A stretch of DNA of 52,990 nt from positions 1 to 52,990 of the forward strand of contig JAHBMJ010005693.1 of assembly GCA_018398765.1 (NCBI GenBank), given 5' to 3'. The notes below the pieces were generated by a model that saw only the letters and a list, made by a program, of their open reading frames with translations, searched no databases and was not told where the DNA came from. This stretch comes from Chromera velia (lineage: Eukaryota > Sar > Chromeraceae). Below, one piece after another: positions 12,065 to 22,522 of the stretch (its first letter is position 1; every line of letters begins with the position of its first letter). Made by a program: the position numbers and the translations under genes.

Positions 12065-15008
12065 ATGTCGACCGACCAAACAATGCACGCCCAAACCATT
12101 ATCATTGCCTTACCAACAGCCGCAAGTGATTCGATCAACGTCGCCCAGTGCGCAGCCGCATGCCCAAGCGTCATTTGTCTCCCCCGCTCCCTGTACGCCT
12201 ACCTGATCGGCCCTCCTGAGAAGGTCGCAGAGGTCGTCTCTGCCTTCGCCTCTCTCAAAGGTGGTGTGAGCATCAAAGTTCTCTTGCCAGACACCATTCT
12301 TCTTCCCGCGCTCCCGTCCCGTCTAAACCTCTTGGAAGACTTCAGCAGGGCAAAGCTGACTGTCACCAACGAGGTTTACAGTGACGAGATGATGCCCTCT
12401 TCCAGCCTCTTCTGTCTGGAAATCACAGGAAGTCCCCAGTCAGTGGAGTCTGCAGTCAAGGAACTTGGGGGTGACATTCTTGGAATGGATGACATTCTTT
12501 CCCGCAGTTCAACAGAAGCAGCTTCCATTCTTAACCTCCCCCTCAGTCAGGTAGAGACCCTCCAGGCCTCCAGGAACTTTTCCCTTTTTGACACCGCAAG
12601 ACTGCGGAGTTTCAAGCCGACAACACGACCTCCCGCCTATACCCCGCACGCCCCAGCCGTCGCTGCTACCACAGCTCAAACAGCTACCCAGCGCCCCTAC
12701 CCCATTCCCCAGCCGCAAAACCCCCAGTCTCGCGTGCCTTCTTACATCCCTCCTCCGCCGGAGAGGGACCCCGCCACCGCCACTCCCGCTCCGATCAATG
12801 TAAACGTCAACGTCCCTGTCAACCTTCCCGTCTCCCCCATCACCTCTTTTGACGCAAACCTGACTCTTCTCCAGCTCGTCCAATCGCAACCACAGCAGCA
12901 GCAGGAGCAGCAGCCTCAGCAAAGAACGCAGCAGCGGTACCCGATGCCTTGTGTGGGTCCGCCCACGCGGCCTCCTTGGCAGAACAACCCGACCCCTCAA
13001 ATCGAAACACAGGGGAGGAACACTACCGCTGCCGCTTCTACTACTGGGGCCAACAGGGGGGCATCAATGGTCATCGGATCCTACCCGGGATATCCCGAGC
13101 GTCCGAACCTCTCTCTTATGATTCCTGTTCAACAGCAGTCAGAAGGGACGGGCGCACCTGGTGCTGGTGCACTTTCCGGGGCCATCCCCGTCGGTGCCGG
13201 GAGCCCTCCCGCCGGAGCCGCTCTGGCCGGGACAGCCCGACAGCCCTACCACTCCGGTTTTGCACACCAGCAGCAGGGGGTGCAGGGGTCTCATCATCCC
13301 TCAAACCCAATCGAGATGAAACTGCCGAGGGAGTTTGTGGCCAGTCTCCTCAGCGACAGTGCCAGCAGCGCTGGATCGGGTCTTCGCGTTCTCGAGCAGC
13401 AGACGGGTGGGTGCTCTCTTTTGTTTCCCTTTTCAATTTGGCTGGTTGCTTTGTCATTCTGCTGTGAGTTGGTGTTCTTGTGTATGCGAAGGCAGACAGA
13501 TGGTCGAGTACGCTTTCCTGCCCTTCCATCGCGCCTCTGTGTATGTGTGTGTGAGAGAGAGAGAGACACTCAAAACAGGCAAGAAGCGTTCTCATCTGTT
13601 TGTTCCTCTCTGTCTGTCTGTCTGTTTGCCTGCAGGCGCGGTGTTTGATCTCTCACGTCTCGACGGAGACAGGAGATACGCCGTTCTTCTGATCGGGGGC
13701 ACTGACGACCAGGTCCGATCGGCTCGAGGGTTGATCCGTCTCCGCCTGGCTGCGTGGGCAGAGGATACGGCAACAGGAGCAGATGGGGATCTGTTCGGCA
13801 CCGGCACCACCGACCTCCGCATTCCTGAGCCTCTGGTGGGAAGACTGGTGGGGATGAAGGGCTGCAATGTGGCCAAGATCGAAAAGGTTTCAGGCGCAGT
13901 TGTGTCGATCGACAAAAGGAAGCCCACAGCCCCTGGCGAAGAAAGGAAGGTGGGTTCTAAGTCTTTCTGTCTGAATTCCTGTTGATTCTCTTTCTGTCTG
14001 AATTCCTGTTGATTCTCTTTCTGTCAACCTATTCTGGCTCCGTCTCTGCCCCTCTTTCGCTCGCTCGGTTTCGCTCTGTTCTATCTTTTGCGTGTGCCGG
14101 ATGGGTGACACGTGTGGGTGAACTTGGTCTCCTATCCTTGCGTTGCGAGTCCTCATTTGGATTGTCTTTGTTTCTCCTTCTCTTCATTTCTCTCTGTGTC
14201 CCTTGCCCTCCTCTTTCTTTTCTTCTGTGTTCCTCCCTTCCCTTGATGCCTGCAGGTTGTTCTGGAAGGGTACCGCAATGTGAAGCTGTCCGGGTCTCTA
14301 GAGTGTCGCCACGTTGCAGAGCGGCTGATCCTCGAGGCTCTCGGTCTCTTCGAGGAGGACCCCAGAGAACTCGGATTCTCTGTCAGCCCTTCCTCCTCTC
14401 CCGTTCCTGAGGGGAGAGACAGAGAGAGGGGGGGAGAGTTTACTGAGTTCTCCAGGGAAAGCAGCGGGTACAGCGACGGACCCGCGAGCTCTTCGGCTGG
14501 TGTCGGGGGGCGCATCCCTCGCGGCGCAGGAGCAGCAGCAGCCTTGCTGTCTGTGCCTCTGGCACCGGCACAGCAGCAGCACGATGCTGCCTCGAACAGC
14601 TTCACGTACTCTCCTCACGGCCCGGGCAGAGGCAGAGGGCAGCAGCAGGCAGGGACGCGCATGCCCCTGACGCCCCCTACCGTTCCTCTGCAGACGGCGG
14701 GCGCAGCAGCACACACACCCCACACGGGGAGAGTTCCCTTCTCCCCTCAGGTGGCGGTGGGGAGTCCGGCTGGGGACGGAGGCTTCAGGGGAACTCGGGG
14801 AGCCCCTGCTCCCATGAGTGCTTCTTCTACAAACTCTGCAGGCATGGTGCGGATTCCTCAGGCTCCTGCAACAGCAGCAGGAGGAGGAGGAGGAGGGAGA
14901 GGCCAGACCCAGACCCCGACCCCGGTGGTCGCTGTCGGGATTCCCTTTGGCCCCACCGTCCCCTTTCTGCCCCCTCCACCCCCCCCGCCGGGGGTGCGCA
15001 GAGGCTGA
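12065..15008 (+). CDS. KH-domain RNA-binding protein, 3 exons
   Basis: Exons are 12065-13406, 13636-13949 and 14256-15008 (TGA), with TGCAG acceptors and consistent phases, giving about 802 residues. An in-frame ATG at 12017 would add 16. A canonical KH domain spans the exon 2/3 junction: IPEPLVGRLVGMKGCNVAKI with the GxxG loop GMKG (about residues 520-523), then KIEKVSGAVVSIDKR, VVLEGYRNVKLSGSLE and HVAERLILEAL. Just before it, YAVLLIGGTDDQVRSARGLIRLRL looks like the last strand and helix of a second, degenerate KH. Residues 1-150 form a globular segment (IIIALPTAASDSIN, YLIGPPEKVAEVV) of unknown fold, possibly another KH-like unit. The middle (about 195-440) is Pro/Gln-rich and the C-terminus Gly/Pro/Ala-rich, as in disordered RNA-binding proteins. 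Intron 2 starts with an exact 27-bp tandem duplication (13962-14015). The RNA target is unknown. Confidence 0.85.
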
Positions 15009-16379
15009 GTACGACCACCTTCCTTCGTTTCTTTTGCCTCTACACATGCCTAGCTTCGTTTTGTTTCAAGACAGAAAGTTGGCTGACAGCTGCACGGATG
15101 GAATGATGAAGGAAAGTCGACTTACTTGTGCGTTGGTTTGTCCAAAGAGAAGAGTCTTCTTCTATAGGTTCTTTCTTCCAGGTGAATTGCCTCTGTACCC
15201 CCCCCCCCGCATCGCTCTTTCGTTCTGTTGGAAGTCTTTCAGAGTCGAATGATCGGAGCGGACGACTGGTCGGACGGTGCCTGCCTGGGAGAAGTATCGC
15301 TGATGTGAGGCTGGCATATACAACGTGTATGTGCTCTCTGACATACGGGCGTGCAGGGAGTCGGAAGCGGTTGTTGGCCTCTCTGTCTGTTTATTTTTGG
15401 GAAAATCGCATACGAGGAAAAGAACCAACGAAGTACAGCAGTTGGGGAAGGAAAAGTCAACAGTCAAGAAAGAAAAACGCAGTGAAGCGAACGGTGGTGC
15501 GGTAAACGTGCAAGACTTCTCTTCTTTTCTCGGTCTGTGTTTATTTGTAGAGCGGACTTCGTGTCGTTGTTTGGAAAGCTCTTTTTTCGGTTTCTCCTAC
15601 TAACTCGAGTCCTGTGAATATTTGTATGTATGGATCCATGTATGTATGGTTTTGTTGCGTGCAGAGTGTCTCCCTCTCGTCTCCTCTTTGCTCTTTTTCG
15701 TCGGTGAATGCACTTTCCTTCTTCTTCCTTGTTTGCATTCTCGTCTGGGGTTCTCTTCTCCTTCTTCTTTCATTCTCCTTTCCTTTCTGTTGCATCTCTT
15801 CTTTGGACTTGTATTCGGTCTGTTCCTCTGGCTGTCTATCTAACACCATTCATTCCTGTTTGACCTGCTGCAAAGCTTGCAGCCGAAATGATGAAAAGTG
15901 AAAGAAAGAAGACGGAGCAAAATAGCAGTTGGGGATCTATGTACTCGACATTGTGTTTCTTCTTTCTCCTTTCCTCTTCTCGTATTTGTCGATGCAAAGT
16001 GATTATTGCTGCATAGAACGAATGAATAACTACATGAAACAAAGCGTTGTTTGCCTGCCTTGATCTGTCCTGCAAGATTTATTGCAGTCAGCTTGTCACG
16101 CAACTTAGCTTCCCCCCATGCTCCCTTCCTCTTTTTTCTCCTCACCCCTCCCTCTCTTCCTGCGTGATGTGCCGTTGCATTCAATGTGTTGTGCCGCCTC
16201 GGAACAGAACCGTTAAAGGGGGGCCCTCCGACTCGATCTTGGCCTGTCTGTCTGTGGATCTGCTTTGACCTGCCTCTGCCTGTTTGCGTTGGCTGACTGA
16301 AACACGTAGAGGGAGTTGCAGAAAGCCGAAACCGAGACAACACAGTCAATGAGCAACCAAGGCGCGGCTAGAAAAATTG

Positions 16380-16410
<31 letters not shown>

Positions 16411-19400
16411 AACTGACCATACACCAGCAAGAAGACTCCTCATGTTCTCTTTGAACGCCGCCTTCGCTTCTGTCAAACAGTCCGGTGGTTGGAGTCATTG
16501 GAGCGTCAGCGTCAAGCCAAGTCAGGATCGAAGGAGTGCTTTCCGCTTTCATTAGTTTCCACCCTGGCTCGTATGTATGGATTCATTAATTGACTGACTG
16601 ACGGAACGAAGGCAAAAAGACGGGCAAGGGACGTGGGACAGCTAGGGTCTGACTAACTTCAGGGGGGGGCGTGGGGGTGGGTAAAAAAGTCCGTCCGAAG
16701 GTAATCAATTATGCGTCTGTCGGTCAGTGGGTAGATTCATTGCGCATGTCTGTATGTGAGTGCATAATGTGTTCGTGCGTGTGTGTGTATGTATGTATGT
16801 ATGTGGGTCTTGTCTGTCTGTCAGAATGTGCAAGGGATCTGTTAGTTCGCCCCCTCCACCAACGAAGTGGCCTTGCTGGCTAATGAGTGACATGTCTTTT
16901 TCGCTCGACAGATCGTTCGTTCGTTCGTTCATCCGGAATGCTTCCGGTTGGAAGAAAGAAAGGAAAGAAATTGCTTCGCTTCTTCCGCTTTCTCTTCGTC
17001 TATACTCGTTGCCCTTTCCTCCTCTCCTTCCCTTCCCTTCTTCTGTCAGTAGACTAAGGAGGAGGCTGGAGGGTGGTTAGAAGGGAAAAGGATGCCCCGC
17101 ATGCAGTCAAACGCTCTCCTCTTACTTTCCTCTTTCTCTGCACTCATCCCCTCACCCTCCCCTCGCCTGCAAACAAAAGAAGAAGAAGTTGACCTCCCTC
17201 CTTCCAGATCGAGGGCCGGTCTTTCGTTCATCCCGCTTCATGAAGCACGACAGACTGACAGACAGACTGCATACGAATGAATGTCCGTGCTCTTCCTTCC
17301 TCTCTCTATGCATGCATGCATGTATGTGGGCCTCGTTCACGAGGCGCATGGACTGAAGGGTTGATTGGGTAGGAGAGGTTCTTGACTGCTGCCAGATGGG
17401 ATTGGATCGAGGCATGCACGCAGGAAGGAAGGAAACCGGAAGGGACGACTGGCGGGACCTCTCCCCCCCATGCAGTCTCTCTTATGTATGTATGACCTCG
17501 GCCATCCAAAACCGTCACCCACCTTTGCTTGCCTCTGTCCTTTCTTTCCATTTGCGTTTTGGGGTGAAAGAAAGTCATGACTTTACAATCAGAGGAAATC
17601 ATGGCGGGGATCGGAATGCATTCATTCATTCATTCATTCTGTTTGAAAAGCGTTTCATGGTTGTGTGTTTGTGTGTCTTGTCTTCAAAGCGCTAAAGAGG
17701 AAGAAAGAAAGAAAAAGGTTGGGAAGGACCCCGTGAGTTGCTCTGCTCAAGCCGCCGGTTGAGTCGCGTTCTCACGGTTATTGGCCAAAAGTGGTGTTTC
17801 CAGGGGTGCGTGTACGGTGGACAAGGAAGAAACGTGTAACCGAAAGAAAGAAAGACTGCAGGGGGGAGACTGCCGGAGGGCTTGTTGTGTCGCCCTTAGG
17901 TGTCTCCGTCCTTCCAGTTTCCTTCTGGGTTCTCCCCCCTCCCTCTTATTTCTTCTACTTCTTCTACGGTCTACAGCAGTTTCTCTTCCTCTTTGCAAAG
18001 CTCTCCTTCGACTCCTCTTGATGGAGCCAAGAAAAGGAGACGGCAAATGAATTTACGTCACCTACTGCGCCCCCTCTCTCTCCAAGGGTGTTTGTTTGCT
18101 CTGCAACAAATCAGTGTGCAAGTTTGCATTGCAGGGGAGCAGCTTCCTTCTTTGCTTGAAGACGATAGAAACAAATGTTTCTTTAGTAGGTCTCCTTTCT
18201 ATAGGTTGTGTCACCGTCAATCTCAGTCAGTCGGTCGGTTGGTCGTGCCGTTTCCGTTCCTGCTTCGCCCTCTGGCTTGTCTCAAAAAGCCAGTAACAAA
18301 AAGAAGAAAAACAGATGAAAGGAAGACTGACGACGACCCTGGAGAGTCGATTCGACTTTCCGATTCCCAACTGAAAAAAAGAGACACAATCTCACCCACG
18401 CGATTGATTTTGTCCTCAGGCGGGCTTCCGGAAGGTTGCGGAAGGGAGGGGTGGGGGAACCGCGAAGATCTGTTGACAATTACATCAATGCAGGAGGAAG
18501 AAATTGAATGAGGCTGGCTGCCTGTTTGTCTGTCTGCCCGATCGGCCGGATGGTCCCGTCAGGCAGGCATTCAGTCTTGGATGGCCGGCAGCGTTTCTTT
18601 CGATTCCTTCTCATAGGTTCCTCTGAGTTTTTGTGCGTGCACGTGTAGGTGAAGATGGAGACACGGACGGTCTGCATCTGTTTCCTGTCGTCCGTTTGTT
18701 CTTTTCTCTTCTTTTCTCTTCTTCCGGTATATCCTTCAAGGCGACCAAAGTGATGCCACATTCCGAACACCGGAAGTCCGAAAGCGAAGGGCGTGAGCCT
18801 GGAGGCGGGCTTGCAGGTGAGTTAGTTTTGTGGGTATCAATCACAGAAGAAAAGAAACGACTGACCAAACCATGGGGTGGGTGCATGCATGAAAGGGGAG
18901 AAGGAAATTCTGTGAGGGAAGGAAAAGATGAATAAATGGTCTGAACGAAGGCTGACAGACATACTCTTTTTCGATTTGTTTGCTGTATGGGTGACGTGTT
19001 TGTGCAAGAAAAAAATCGAGGTCAATGAAATGGATGGACCAATGAAAGAAAAACTGATCTTTGTCGATGCCCTATACAATCCCGTTGTTTTGTTTCTTTG
19101 GTATTTGTCCATCCAACACGTCACCCCTTTAGTCAGTCAGTCAGTCAAACCTGTAGTGAAAACAAGGTTTCTTTGGTTGAAAGCAGAAATGAAGCAAGCA
19201 AAAGTCTCTGTCTCTCTTCTGTCTCCTCTTGTCCCCGTCTGCCTTCTCACTGCGCTCCCGTTCCTCCTCTCTTTGCCCACGAAGTCTGCATGCAATGTTG
19301 CATGGTACGCATGTTCTTTCTGTCGTCATTCGGTTTCGTTCTAGCGCAATGTGTGACAGAAGTCTTTCCTCTCCTTCGTCTCCCTTCTGGTCCGTCTCCG

Positions 19401-20708
19401 TCTGTCTCTCAATCGATCTCTCTCACACACAAAGGGGGCTGTCATGTCACTACCTGCTGACCTGATACAGTCACAAAAATGTGAGGGGGGTTCCAGAGGG
19501 GCAATCGGAGAAGGTGGGAAGGAAACGATGAAAATTAAGGGAGAGGTCCCAACGTTCCTTGCTTGCATGTACGTGGCGCAGTGCGCAATTAATGTGGGAA
19601 GAGCGAGCAAGACAAAGAAAAAGGAAGACGTTTTCGAATTGGACAGCATATGCATGTATGAAATGTAGGTAGGTTTCCTCCTCTTTCCCCCTCTTTCACA
19701 CGCAAATGATCCTTCTTTCCTTCCAACTTCTAGAGACGCTCACTCTCCCCCTCCCTTGTTCATGCAAAAACAAAAAAGCAAAGCACTTCGTGCAAAATCA
19801 TTGGGTCTCCCCTCCTTCCTTCTGATTCCCCCTTCTTCTCCAACCAAAAAGCGGCACACTATTTTTCGATGAAACACGAAACTATTTTTTCACGTGCGTG
19901 AGTGCAGTTTCTTCCTTCGTGTTTGTGTTTTCGCGAGTGATCCTACCAAGGATTCATTTCTTTCTTTCGTCAAGCAATCATGTGCTGAGGGTGGCCGGGT
20001 GTTGTCGTGGTTCTTTGCCGCCCCGTCTCTTTTTGTCCCCGCCTGCATGCCCGACGATAGACACTCTTGCGTTTTGGTTTTGGTTGGAATGATGGAACGT
20101 CAGGAAAGAAGAGAGACAGCTTCGGGTGCGGGAAGGGGAGAGGGCGGACGAGGGAAAGGAGGCAAGGGGTGTGTGAAAGAAAGAGTGAGCAAACGAAATC
20201 GTGGATCGAGGAAGGAATCCGTTCCGTCCGTCCGTCCCAATACTTTTATTTACTTGACTGACTGACTGACGTTCTTGCTGGCATAAAAGACTGCTCACAG
20301 CTGGTTGTCTGAGTCTTCCTGGACGAAACACATTGAAGGGAGCTCTGGGTTCGTTTCTTTTTTTGGAGCACAAGGGGGGGGAAGGTTAGCCATTCGGTTG
20401 ACTGCGTTAGCGTGTAAGTGAGTAAGTCAGAGAGTAAGCATGCAAGAAGTATCAGAGAGATGGAGTGATCAGTGATTGCTCGGTCGATCAAAGGTTTTTC
20501 CCCGTTCCTTTCAGTTCGTTTCTTCAGTCTGTCTTTCTTGTTCTGGTCTGCTTTCTGCTGTTCAGTTCTGTTATATAAACATTTGAGTTCTTTCATATCG
20601 CTTCACTAGATTCATGCGGTGCTCGTCATCTTCTCTTGTTAGACGCCACGGCTTTCTTTCTTTCTTTCCTGATTTCTTTCTTTGTTCGTTTCTCTCTGTC
20701 TTTCTGTC

Positions 20709-20745
<37 letters not shown>

Positions 20746-21640
20746 TTTTTTTCTTTCTTTCTTTTCTTTTCTTTTCTTTTCTCCTTTTTTTTCCCTCTCC
20801 TTTTTTCTCTTTCCCCCTTTTTTGTCTGTGTCCCCCTCTCGTCGTGACTGCGCTGTTTGCATGACCTCCCATCCGTTCCTTTCTTCGTGCGTTCAGGGGA
20901 GGAAGAAAGCGTGCGTGCACCAAGCAGAGAAACAGAAAGGAAGGAGGACGCATGACGTGATCATGCAATCGATCGATCATGCATCGACCAGGCAGGCCTG
21001 CAGTCGGACTGTCGGAGGGAAGCAGACACAGACAGACAGAGCTTGGGCTGTGCGCAGATTGGGAAGCAAATGGGAAAAGGAAGAACTAGAGCGTCTGAAA
21101 GTCAACGAGAGCAAAGCTTCCTTCTTTCCGTCCTTCCTTTCTCGTTGGCTCGGCACTTCCCTCTTTGGAATTACCGTCCTGCTCTGGTTGCTTGGGCTTG
21201 CCCTCTTTTCCTAGGTCGAAGAGAAGGATGAGAGAGGACATGTCCAAGAGGACTTGCAGGACGGTGGGTGGGTGGATGCACAAAGGAGATCGATGCATCA
21301 TTGCAGGATTTTGTTTCTTTCTGATCGGACATGTGTCCGAGAGAGGAGACGGATCATGCAGCGGTCGGATCGAGACGTACAGCAAGAAGCTTCATACAAC
21401 CCTAAATAAGGATTGCTGAACTTGCGTTGATCGACTCCAGAAAGACGGAAAACCCACCGGAAGAAGATGTGCAATGAATCGAAGACCTCTTCCGGCGCCA
21501 CATGGTTTTTCTTTTCCAATTTCGTGAGTCACAATTCCTTCAGCTTGCCTCGCAACTTTCATGCAATGGCGTCGTAAGTCCCGCTGTCCCTTGTTCATGA
21601 ATCATGAAATGGTGCACTCATGTGTGTGGTTTGCATGCAT
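15009..21640. other. 6.6-kb region without a recognisable gene
   Basis: The first few hundred bases presumably hold the 3' UTR of the KH gene. After that many short frames occur on both strands, but all have low-complexity or restriction-like composition and none carries a family motif or pairs of splice sites joining coherent protein sequence. Blocks of pyrimidine-rich DNA alternate with purine-rich blocks on the + strand, and short tetranucleotide runs (ATTC, GACT, GTTC, TGCA) are frequent. A long non-coding transcript or a fast-evolving gene cannot be excluded. Confidence 0.5.
20652..20836. repeat. Homopyrimidine tract, (CTTT)n-rich
   Basis: Almost 190 bases of nearly pure C/T on the + strand, dominated by CTTT and CTTTT units with few purine interruptions. 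It could form triplex (H-DNA) structure; that is an inference. Confidence 0.85.
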
Positions 21641-22244
21641 TAGTAGGTGCATACACAGATTCAACAAGACAGTCAAATTCGACAAACAAGTTGACAAGTT
21701 ATCACTGATCAGTAAAAAAACCATGAAAGCCTAGGTGTGAAACACTGTCACAAACTCGGTCACAAAAATGCTTAAAATTTATAGTTCAGTATACTAGTCA
21801 GTATCAGTTTAAAGTATAAGTAGTACTATGCTAGGTACTTATGGCCCCAGGTTATTGGTTCTAGTCTAGATTCTAGTATGGATTACTAAAAATTTTAGTA
21901 TAATGGCTGGATAAGTGATAAGTGATTTAGTGGTGCCCTAGAACACTGTTGCCGACGGTTTTGTCCTAGTTTTTGTCTTATAGAAGTTACTCCCGCAAAC
22001 GGTTAGGAGTTAAATAAGAGTGTGTTATATAGAAGAGTGCGTAGTTTTAAAGTAAACCACCGATGTGATACAAGCTAGTATGTGTAGCTAATATACAAAA
22101 TTTTCAGTTTATAAGTTTAAACTTAAATTTTTTGTACTTCCTGCACAGTACGGTTAGGAGGAACCAAATTAATTTGGTTACGGCCGCCCAGTAATCACAT
22201 TTATGGGTACGGTAGTAAGTTGGGGCAGAGGCACCATACTAATG
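21640..22244. other. AT-rich left flank of copia element A
   Basis: No reading frame of note. It contains a perfect 18-bp palindrome (AACCAAATTAATTTGGTT, 22162-22179), preceded by ACAGTACGGTTAGGAGGAAC, which has an inverted near-match at about 42235-42257. This suggests remnants of another mobile element. Confidence 0.5.
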
Positions 22245-22522
22245 CAAGAAGTTCAGTAGCTAGGCAACAGATGCTACCAGAGACTAGGAAGCTAGCTGTT
22301 GAGCGACTGAAGATCAAGAATCGATAGAGACTACAAGAAGACAGAAGTCCGAAGTCTTAAAGAAGGAATAGAAACTGAATGACAAGAGCTAGGGGCTGCT
22401 CTTGAATCGAGATCAACATGAAGAGAACACGAGCAACACGTTTGATTGAGCAATCGAATGACTTGCATGCTGCGCTATACATGACGGAATGACAAGACCC
22501 CGGAAAGTGCTTTTGCATGGGG
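22245..22522 (-). repeat. 3' LTR of copia element A
   Basis: 278 bp. In element orientation this is the downstream LTR. It matches 28546-28823 with about seven substitutions, all transitions, and no indel. The pol reading frame continues into it as far as 22357. Confidence 0.88.

Noticed and set aside
18611-18886. Minus-strand frame with a CSECG zinc-finger-like motif
   Set aside because: Only one CxxC pair is present, surrounding sequence is low-complexity, and no partner exon with coherent splice sites was found.
18928-19344. 138-codon frame with a hydrophobic segment
   Set aside because: No family motif, composition like neighbouring non-coding DNA, and no splice continuity.
20614-21214. 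Long Phe/Ser/Leu-rich and Lys/Arg/Glu-rich frames on both strands
   Set aside because: They are translations of the CTTT microsatellite.
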